A stretch of 6,111 nucleotides of DNA. Source: Candidatus Latescibacterota bacterium (GTDB taxonomy: Bacteria > Latescibacterota > UBA2968 > GCA-2709665). The notes below the pieces were generated by a model. That model was not told where the DNA came from. It searched no databases and saw only the letters and a program-made list of their open reading frames with translations. Below are positions 1 to 5,408 of this stretch, piece after piece. Within the stretch, counting starts at the first letter, position 1; each line of letters opens with the position of its first letter. Both the position numbers and the translations under genes were made by a program. The stretch covers positions 1 to 6,111 of the forward strand of contig JASLMQ010001020.1 in NCBI GenBank assembly GCA_030746455.1. The letters are read 5' to 3'.

Positions 1-160
1 ACGCCTGTCCTGATCCCGCTCCACGGCGTGAATGGTGTGGTCCCCCGAACACCCCCGTCCCAGTTACAGAACTCCTACAGACACTCCACCAGTACTGGGC
101 TATCTTTGTCCGTTGAACAGGGCCACTACGCTGAGCCATGCATCCGTCTCTTTGTCTGAA

Positions 161-165
161 GGAGG
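161..165 (+). promoter_or_regulatory. Shine-Dalgarno site that fixes the selenoprotein start
   Basis: GGAGG lies five bases before ATG 171. It favours 171 over the in-frame ATG at 138 and gives a standard signal peptide beginning MVHLPRR. No convincing -35/-10 pair was found in the leader upstream of it. Confidence 0.8.
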
Positions 166-170
166 ACACA

Positions 171-1739
171 ATGGTCCATCTGCCTAGAAGACCTCGGCTG
201 TACTGGAGTCTGTGCGCGGTTGCGGTGGCACTCGTACTGGGTGCCGAAACCCTCGCGTGGGGGCAGCCCCAGGACGCGCCCAGAGACTCACGTGACAGGC
301 AGCAGCAATCCTTTGTGGGCAAGCCCATGCCCGACATCTCGGTGTACGACGCTTCCGGCAACCCCCTCAACCTGACCGACCTCAAGGGGAGCTATTCCGT
401 CCTTGTGTTCGGCTGCCTCACCTGACCGCCGTTCCTCCGGAACGTCTCCAGTTTGGAGACCCTATTCGCAGACTATGCACCCAAGGGCGTCAGGTTCTAC
501 TACCTCTACAAGGCCCTTGCGCACCCCGAACTGAACGGCTACGTCAAGCCCGTCACACTTGATGAACGCTTCATGCACATTCGCGAGGCGCAACGCACCC
601 TGGGGTCGAAGATCACGTGGATCTGCGACACCATGGGCAATGACGCGAAACACGCCCTCGGGAATCGTCCCAATTCCGAGTTCGTAATCGATCCGGACGG
701 CATCATCGTTCGGATGCGCACCTGGAGCAATCCCGGCCAGCTGAGGGAAGACCTCGAGGAGCTCGTCGGGCCGGTCGAAACTCCCACCCAGGTGGGCGAT
801 CTGGACATGCCTACTCGCGAGCGAGGTAGGGTCGCCCCACAGGATGTGGTGCCACGGGTTCAGGCGCCCGGCAGAATGGTCCCACTCAAGCTCGATCCCC
901 TGGTTGGCGACACGCCCCACTATGCGAAGCTCCGCGCGGAGGTCACGGCGGACTTCTTCCGGGAGGGCAAGGGCACCATGTACCTTGGGTTCCACATGGA
1001 TCCCATCTACAGGGTCCACTGGAACAACCTGGTCGATCCGATCCAGTTCGAGCTCACGCCTCCGAAGGGCGTTGTCCTCTCACCCGCTTCGGGCACAGGT
1101 CCGAAGGTGGACGTGGAATCCGACAGCGATCCCCGCGAGTTCCTAGTGGAGATCGAAGGAGCCGAAGCCACGGAGCCGATCGAGTTGACGGCCCGCTACT
1201 TCGCGTGCAACAGCGATGAGGGCTGGTGCATCCCTGTCACACAGATTTACGCTATTATCCTCGAGCGGGATCGCGACGGGGGAAGCGCCTTCGGTCGTGG
1301 ACGGCCCGGAGGCCAACGCGAGCGCGCCGCTGGCCCTCGGAACGTGGCGGAACGCATCCGAAGCCGCGACCGCAATGGCGACGGGGTGCTCGGCAGGGAC
1401 GAGGTCCCGGAGCAGATGGCACGGCGCTTCGACGAAATGGACAGCAACGGTGACGGGACCCTCGACGAGGCCGAGCTCTCGCAGTTCGTAAGACGTGGAC
1501 CCGGGGGAGGGGGCCGTGGTCCCGGCATGCGCCCCCGAAACCCCGAAGCACTCGTCGCCCGGATGATGCAGCGAGATCAGGACGGCGACGGCAAGATCAG
1601 CAGGGACGAGGCATCGGGACCGATGGCGCGACGCTTCGACCGGATGGACAGCAACGGCGACGGCTTCGTGGACAAGGACGAGATCGCCGAAATGGCCAGA
1701 CGCTTTGGCTCCCGCAATCGTCCCAACTCTTCTCCGTGA
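171..1739 (+). CDS. Exported deiodinase-like redoxin selenoprotein with DsbD-alpha-like and EF-hand domains (Sec at TGA 423-425)
   Basis: One reading frame of 523 codons interrupted only by TGA at 423-425, read here as selenocysteine 85. Start: ATG 171, five bases after GGAGG; an in-frame ATG at 138 lacks such a site. Residues 1-31 look like a signal peptide (RRPR, then a hydrophobic core, AWG/Q cleavage), so the protein should act outside the cytoplasm. Residues ~48-201 are an AhpC/TSA- and deiodinase-like thioredoxin fold with C82-L-T-U85 followed by PPF; His118 matches the conserved deiodinase histidine about 33 residues after Sec. Residues ~253-365 resemble the DsbD N-terminal (DsbC, PF11412) domain, with C346 and C353 as a likely redox pair. 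Four canonical EF-hand loops begin at residues 400, 424, 469 and 493 (DxNGDG or DxDGDG type). The substrate is unknown; thiol/disulfide or peroxide chemistry is more likely than iodothyronine. The alternative is a nonsense mutation or sequencing error, but the intact frame, motif position and downstream hairpin argue against it. Confidence 0.85.
439..462 (+). promoter_or_regulatory. Candidate bacterial SECIS element
   Basis: A stem-loop inside the coding sequence just after TGA 423-425. The upper stem is GTCTCC (444-449) paired with GGAGAC (455-460), six perfect pairs around the five-base loop AGTTT. Below it, GG (439-440) can pair with CC (461-462), with AAC bulged on the 5' side. The loop starts 24 bases after the TGA and has G as its second base, followed by U; both fit the usual bacterial SECIS pattern (G in the first two loop positions, loop about 16-37 bases from UGA). 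Its role would be to recruit SelB with Sec-tRNA. A competing hairpin GTTCC/GGAAC (431-443) is also possible. Folding was judged by eye only. Confidence 0.6.
1413..1667 (+). repeat. Diverged 207-bp duplication encoding the two EF-hand pairs
   Basis: The EF-hand loops at residues 400 and 424 recur at 469 and 493, so each is displaced by exactly 69 codons (207 bp). The linkers also match: MARRFDEMDSNGDG in the first copy and MARRFDRMDSNGDG in the second, with near-identical DNA around 1413-1460 and 1620-1667. The copies are separated by a glycine/arginine-rich linker. This points to duplication of an EF-hand pair within the gene. The coordinates span the two best-matching blocks. Confidence 0.75.
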
Positions 1740-1869
1740 TCTCTGCCTGCACTGAGTAGTCCTCCGGAGCTGCGCAGCAGCGAAGGGGGACGTACCGAAG
1801 TGTCCGCTCTGTGGTCAGATCCTGTTCGTATCGGTTCCAGTTCGTCTGCACGCGGAGGCATCCGCTCCT

Positions 1870-2964
1870 ATGTCACCAGATGAAGCCACCAGCCACGCAG
1901 CCGACCTCCACAGAGCGGCCGTCGTCATCGATTGCCACAGCGACATCCTACTGCCCGTCTCCGACGGGCACGTCCGCATGGGCAAACGGATCGACGTGCC
2001 CGACCCCGACCGGTGGAAACCGCCATTCGAGATTCCAGAGAGCACGCCCGGGGATCTGGGCTGGCCGCACAGCAGCCACTTCGGTTGCATCGGCCAGTAC
2101 AGCATTCCTCAGTTCCTCGAGGGTGGCCTTACCGCCCAGGTCTGCGCCATCTTCGTGAGGGACCACGAGCTCGAGAGCGCGCTCCGCAAGAGCCTGGAGA
2201 TGGTCTACTGGATGCACAGGGAGGTGGAGGAATCCGATGAGTTCGACCTCATCACCGTCGTTGAAGACATCCATCGCATCAAACGGGAGGGAAGGTGTGG
2301 CGGCATTATGGCCCTGGAGGGCCTGGAGCCCCTCGGCACCGACCTGAAGCTCCTGGACCTCTTCTACAGGCTCGGGGTCCGCATGGCCGGGCTTGCCCAC
2401 AACCGGCGCAACATCTTCTCCGATGGAACCCAGCATCACATCCAGACCGGCGGGCTGACCCGGATCGGCAGGGAAGCCATCGCCCGGATGAACGAGCTGG
2501 GCATCGTCCTGGACGTCGGCCACCTCAACCAGACCGGCTACTGGGAAGCCCTCGAGGCCACGTCCGAACCCGTGGTGCTTTCGCACCGCAGTCCGAAGAA
2601 GTTCTTCCCCCTCGACCCCGAAGACAGCCCCTTCCATCCCGCATACGACGTCTCCCGTGGGCGTGAGCGCCTCGAGGCCCTCGCCGAGAACGGCGGCGTC
2701 TTTGGCGTCTTCTTCCTTGGCGCGCTAAGCGTGGACGAGGTCGTCGACGAAATCGAGCACGCTATCGACATCGTCGGCCCGGACCACGTCGGCCTCGGGT
2801 CCGACCTCTACGGGCTCCACAGGGCACCTCCGGGCCTCGAGGACATCTCGAAGGTTCCCGCCATCACCGAGACCATGGTCCGCCGCGGCCACTCGGACGA
2901 GGTCATCCTCAAGGTTCTCGGAGCGAACTTCATACGTGTCTTCCAACACGTCTGGGGATCATAA
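1870..2964 (+). CDS. Dipeptidase, peptidase family M19 (membrane/renal dipeptidase-like)
   Basis: A zinc metallopeptidase of 364 residues in the amidohydrolase superfamily; M19 enzymes cleave dipeptides, often tolerating a D-residue at the C-terminal position. All metal-ligand motifs are visible: H23-x-D25 in VIDCHSD, bridging E150 in MALEGLEP, H218 in DVGHLN, H239 in LSHRSP, and D312 in GLGSDLYG. The 21-residue spacing between the two central histidines matches renal dipeptidase (H198/H219). The length is normal and the N-terminus has no signal peptide, so it is probably cytoplasmic. ATG 1870 is preceded by GGAGG at 1854-1858, an 11-base gap. It lies 130 bp after the selenoprotein gene and 88 bp before a D-aminopeptidase gene, which suggests a shared role in peptide breakdown. 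Substrate specificity cannot be read from sequence; some M19 homologues have other amidase activities. Confidence 0.93.
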   Translation: MSPDEATSHAADLHRAAVVIDCHSDILLPVSDGHVRMGKRIDVPDPDRWKPPFEIPESTPGDLGWPHSSHFGCIGQYSIPQFLEGGLTAQVCAIFVRDHELESALRKSLEMVYWMHREVEESDEFDLITVVEDIHRIKREGRCGGIMALEGLEPLGTDLKLLDLFYRLGVRMAGLAHNRRNIFSDGTQHHIQTGGLTRIGREAIARMNELGIVLDVGHLNQTGYWEALEATSEPVVLSHRSPKKFFPLDPEDSPFHPAYDVSRGRERLEALAENGGVFGVFFLGALSVDEVVDEIEHAIDIVGPDHVGLGSDLYGLHRAPPGLEDISKVPAITETMVRRGHSDEVILKVLGANFIRVFQHVWGS

Positions 2965-2976
2965 GGTACGGTAGAA

Positions 2977-3014
2977 TGTTGGTTCTCCCGTCTCACTTCT
3001 CACGTTTCACGTCT
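2977..3014 (+). repeat. Degenerate TCTCAC/TTCACGT repeat in the M19-M55 spacer
   Basis: The spacer contains imperfect copies of a six-to-seven-base unit in succession: GTCTCAC, TTCTCAC, GTTTCAC, GTCTGGC. This is low-complexity, pyrimidine-biased sequence with no coding signal. It resembles the short-unit repeats in the larger 3890-4177 spacer in style but not in unit. No function can be assigned. Confidence 0.45.
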
Positions 3015-3052
3015 GGCCCTCTCTATTCAGGCGTATGGGGGGTGTTTCCATC

Positions 3053-3889
3053 ATGAAGATATACATGCACTGGGACATGGAAGGCACCAGCGGCCTTTTC
3101 ACCAGAGATCAGGCCTGGTACTGGCACGACGGCGTCCCCGAACAGGTTGCCGCAGAGGGCTGTCGCCTGATCACCGAGGACGTCAACAGTGCCGCACAGG
3201 CGGCGCTCGACGCGGGTGTCGATGAGGTGATCGTCTGCGACACCCATCACGGTGGGGGCAACATCATCCTGGAGGAGGCCATATCCGATCCACGGATCAC
3301 AGTCCACGGCAAGAGCCGTGATGCGACCGGACGCTGGATGCCCGACCTGGATGAGTCCGTCGACGCCCTCATGCTGCCCGGCCACCACGCCAAGGCTGGA
3401 ACGCCCGATGCATTCTTGTCGCATACCTGGTCGTTGATCTGGGACGACTTCCAGATCAACGGACAGAGCGTCGGCGAGATGGGGATCGAGGCCTGTTACG
3501 CCGGCTACTGGGACATCCCCGTGACCATGGTCAAGGGAGACGAGACGGCGTGCGTGGAAGCCGAAGCGTTGTTCCCCGGTGTGGTCACCGCCGCAGTCAA
3601 GCGCGCAGAGAGCTACGAATTGGCCTCGGGGCTGGCGCCCGAGGAGGCGCGCGCCCTCACGGCGCACAAGGTCAAGGAAGCGATCGCCAATCTGCGGCAG
3701 GCTCCGCCAAAACCATACAAGCCGTCGCTCCCCATGACCGTGACCATCCGAATGGCCCATACCGATGATGCAGTCAAGGCGATGCAAAGGCCTGGTGTCA
3801 GCCGGCTCGACGACCACACCGTAGCATGTGACGTCGAGCGTCAGTGCGACGTCGTCAAATGGATCATCGACACGGGCCTCCCTGACTGA
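3053..3889 (+). CDS. dppA: D-aminopeptidase, peptidase family M55 (DppA-like)
   Basis: A zinc aminopeptidase that releases N-terminal D-amino acids such as D-Ala from short peptides; the family forms ring-shaped decamers in Bacillus. The chosen start at ATG 3053 gives MKIYMHWDMEG, placing the ligands at D8 and E10 exactly as in Bacillus DppA; ATG 3035 would add six residues not found in the family. Other ligands: H65 in CDTHHGG (DppA H60), H112 in PGHHAKAGTP (DppA H104) and E142 in SVGEMG (DppA E133). The length of 278 residues is normal and there is no signal peptide. A GGGGGG run at 3037-3042 is the nearest ribosome-site candidate. It follows the M19 dipeptidase by 88 bp on the same strand, so the two may degrade D-residue peptides in sequence. 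Co-transcription is inferred from spacing and strand only. Confidence 0.95.
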   Translation: MKIYMHWDMEGTSGLFTRDQAWYWHDGVPEQVAAEGCRLITEDVNSAAQAALDAGVDEVIVCDTHHGGGNIILEEAISDPRITVHGKSRDATGRWMPDLDESVDALMLPGHHAKAGTPDAFLSHTWSLIWDDFQINGQSVGEMGIEACYAGYWDIPVTMVKGDETACVEAEALFPGVVTAAVKRAESYELASGLAPEEARALTAHKVKEAIANLRQAPPKPYKPSLPMTVTIRMAHTDDAVKAMQRPGVSRLDDHTVACDVERQCDVVKWIIDTGLPD

Positions 3890-3936
3890 TGGAAGGTCTT
3901 CCGGCCCCGCAATGCCAGACTGGGTCTCTTGTCTTC

Positions 3937-3964
3937 GGTGGTCTGTGGTCCGTGGTCGATCGTC
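3937..3964 (+). repeat. Heptamer tandem repeat NGTGGTC
   Basis: Four consecutive seven-base units: GGTGGTC, TGTGGTC, CGTGGTC and the degenerate GATCGTC. It lies early in the 288-bp spacer between the D-aminopeptidase gene and the URO-D-like gene, where no credible protein is encoded. From general familiarity, similar GTGGTC strings occur in spacers of uncultured bacterial genomes; that is not tested here. Confidence 0.5.
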
Positions 3965-4021
3965 ACGTGGCCAGTTCTAACATCAATCCGACGAAATCGG
4001 GGGGTGCGAGTGGCGCGAAGC

Positions 4022-4059
4022 GCCTGGGTACCCAGGTTCCGCCTCGGGCCCAGGCCTGG
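4022..4059. repeat. Palindromic block in the 3890-4177 spacer
   Basis: Contains a perfect 14-base palindrome CCTGGGTACCCAGG (4023-4036) and a perfect 10-base palindrome CCAGGCCTGG (4050-4059). GCCTGGG (4022-4028) can also pair with CCCAGGC (4049-4055), so alternative foldbacks are possible. There is no following T-run, so terminator function is weakly supported. It could be part of a dispersed intergenic repeat or a protein-binding site. Confidence 0.45.
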
Positions 4060-4120
4060 ATCCTTCATGCCTCCCTTTGTGAGCCAACGCCCGGGCCTTT
4101 CTCCACCTGGATATGCCCTT

Positions 4121-4147
4121 CTTTCGTGTCTTTCGTGTCTTTCGTGG
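4121..4147 (+). repeat. Three tandem nonamers CTTTCGTGT
   Basis: Two exact CTTTCGTGT units (4121-4129, 4130-4138) are followed by CTTTCGTGG (4139-4147), ending 30 bases before the start of the URO-D-like gene. The reverse complement reads as repeated CACGAAAGA. Any ORF crossing it gives a repetitive HER or SFV peptide, a sign of non-coding repeat. It could affect the leader of the downstream gene, but no function is visible. Confidence 0.7.
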
Positions 4148-4177
4148 TGACCGGGTTCTGTCGAATCAAGGCTAACC

Positions 4178-5317
4178 ATGCACGATCTTATCTCATCCCG
4201 AGATCGCATGCTCGCCGCGCTGGACTGCCGCGAGCCCGATCGTGTACCCTGCTGCTTCAGTGCCTTCCAGATCCTGAACCAGAGATGTGCGGACCAGAGC
4301 GAGTTCGTCGACCGGCAGCTGGAAATGGGGCTCGACGTCGTCGTGCAGGTCTCGACACCCCCTCCCCGACACCATCCCCGCGTCGAAATCAGCGAATCGA
4401 TCGAGGACGCCACGCCCTATCCCATCCTGCACAAACGCTACAGCACGCCAGCCGGCATCCTGACTACGGAGGTCCACAAGTCCGAGGACTGGCCCTGGGG
4501 AGACCACGTCCCCTTCATAGACGACTTTCTGATCCCCAGGTCCCGCGAATTCCTGATCACGTCCGAGGATGACCTCGAGGCACTTCCATATCTCCTGGAT
4601 CCGCCGACGGAAGAGGACCTGAAGCGTCTTGCGGAGCGCTGTCGCGCAGCGAAGGAGCTGGCGTCCGATCGCGGACTGCTCACCGCGGCGCACTATGGGA
4701 TGATCGGCGATGTGGCCTGCTGGCTCTCCGGCATCGAGCCCCTCATCATGTCCGCCGTAGACCGGGCCGATTTCGTCCATCGGCTTCTGTCCGACATCGA
4801 AGAATGGAACAGCACAGTCATGGATGCCGTCCTCGAACAGGGCCTGGACCTCTTCGTCCGTCGCGCCTGGTACGAAAACGCCGACACCTGGTCGCCGAAG
4901 CAATACGAACGGTTTATCCTGCCGGGCCTCCGACGAGACGTCGAGAAGACTCACGCCGCTGGCGCCCGGTTCGGCTATCTGATGAGCTGCGCGTCGCTCC
5001 CCCTGCTGGACATGATCATAGACGCCGGTGTGGACGTGCTTCTCGGCGTCGACCCGGCCCAGGACCGGACGATGGACCTTCAAACGCTCAAGGAGAAGTC
5101 GAGGGGACGGATCTGTTTGTGGGGCGGGGTGTGCGGCTATCTCACCATGGAGGAGGGTTCGCCTGAGGATGTGAGGGAGCAGGTTCGCCAGGCGGTGTCG
5201 ATCCTCGCACCCGGAGGCGGTTTCATCCTGTCTCCCGTCACCAATGTCCGAGAGGACAACGAGAGGGTGCGGGCGAACGTCGACGCCCTGATCGACGAGT
5301 GGCGATCGCTCCGCTGA
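4178..5317 (+). CDS. Uroporphyrinogen decarboxylase (URO-D) superfamily protein, methyltransferase-like
   Basis: A TIM-barrel protein of 379 residues. The N-terminus (SSRDRMLAALDCREPDRVP) is the usual opening of URO-D superfamily proteins, and the C-terminus has the expected AGVDVLLGVDP, GRICLWGGVCG and PGGGFILSP strands. The superfamily includes haem-pathway HemE and the MtaA/MtbA/CmuA corrinoid methyltransferases; divergent members like this are common in uncultured bacteria and mostly uncharacterised. Methyltransferase members bind zinc through an H-x-C motif plus a later Cys. Here the equivalent place reads L-M269-S-C271, with C319 in GGVCG as a possible second Cys, so the His is missing and metal binding may differ. 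ATG 4178 has a modest AAGG (4168-4171) six bases upstream. No corrinoid protein or haem gene is adjacent. Cytoplasmic; substrate unknown. Confidence 0.85.
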   Translation: MHDLISSRDRMLAALDCREPDRVPCCFSAFQILNQRCADQSEFVDRQLEMGLDVVVQVSTPPPRHHPRVEISESIEDATPYPILHKRYSTPAGILTTEVHKSEDWPWGDHVPFIDDFLIPRSREFLITSEDDLEALPYLLDPPTEEDLKRLAERCRAAKELASDRGLLTAAHYGMIGDVACWLSGIEPLIMSAVDRADFVHRLLSDIEEWNSTVMDAVLEQGLDLFVRRAWYENADTWSPKQYERFILPGLRRDVEKTHAAGARFGYLMSCASLPLLDMIIDAGVDVLLGVDPAQDRTMDLQTLKEKSRGRICLWGGVCGYLTMEEGSPEDVREQVRQAVSILAPGGGFILSPVTNVREDNERVRANVDALIDEWRSLR

Positions 5318-5349
5318 TCATCACAGAGGCGTCAGGCGAGTACATTGTT

Positions 5350-5377
5350 AGGCCCGGCGGATGTTTCCGCCGGGCCT
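5350..5377. terminator. Strong hairpin between convergent genes, likely bidirectional terminator
   Basis: AGGCCCGGCGG (5350-5360) pairs perfectly with CCGCCGGGCCT (5367-5377) around the six-base loop ATGTTT. It sits 32 bases after the stop of the plus-strand URO-D-like gene and 31 bases beyond the stop of the minus-strand amidase gene. There is no U-tract on either side, so it is not a textbook intrinsic terminator, but its position between two converging 3' ends fits that role or 3'-end protection. Confidence 0.65.
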
Positions 5378-5408
5378 CGGTGCGACCTCCCGCTCTTATC
5401 CAGAGGAA

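Noticed and set aside
1..159. Open frame from the left edge ending at TGA 157-159, possible end of an upstream gene
   Set aside because: The 52 codons give a composition with no recognisable motif, and they run into the selenoprotein leader. There is too little to support a gene. No convincing promoter was found here either; TTGAAC at 113-118 has no matching -10.
453..1739. A separate gene starting at TTG 453
   Set aside because: No ribosome site precedes it, the start falls inside the thioredoxin fold and inside the candidate SECIS loop, and the frame is identical to the upstream piece. It is the continuation of the selenoprotein gene.
171..1739. Pseudogene broken by a nonsense mutation
   Set aside because: Only one stop occurs, exactly at the Sec/Cys active-site column, and the frame, motifs and G/C-rich wobble positions continue undamaged for 438 codons. 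It remains the main alternative if no Sec machinery exists.
1740..1869. Possible terminator in the spacer after the selenoprotein gene
   Set aside because: Two short palindromes (CTCCGGAG 1762-1769 and GCTGCGCAGC 1769-1778) abut, but neither forms a hairpin with a proper loop or T-run.
3023..3817. Minus-strand ORF of 264 residues opposite the D-aminopeptidase gene
   Set aside because: The plus strand has every M55 metal ligand in place. The antisense frame shows no family features.
3841..4413. Minus-strand ORF of 190 residues with repeated HER tripeptides
   Set aside because: The HER repeat is just the CACGAAAGA nonamer array read through. The ORF overlaps the ends of two well-supported plus-strand genes and shows no domain.
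3889..4572. Plus-strand ORF of 227 residues spanning the repeat spacer
   Set aside because: It runs through tandem repeats and into the URO-D-like gene in another frame, with no ribosome site and no recognisable motif.
4193..5083. Minus-strand ORF of 296 residues opposite the URO-D-like gene
   Set aside because: It is an antisense shadow common in GC-rich genes. The plus strand carries the clear family motifs and this frame has none.
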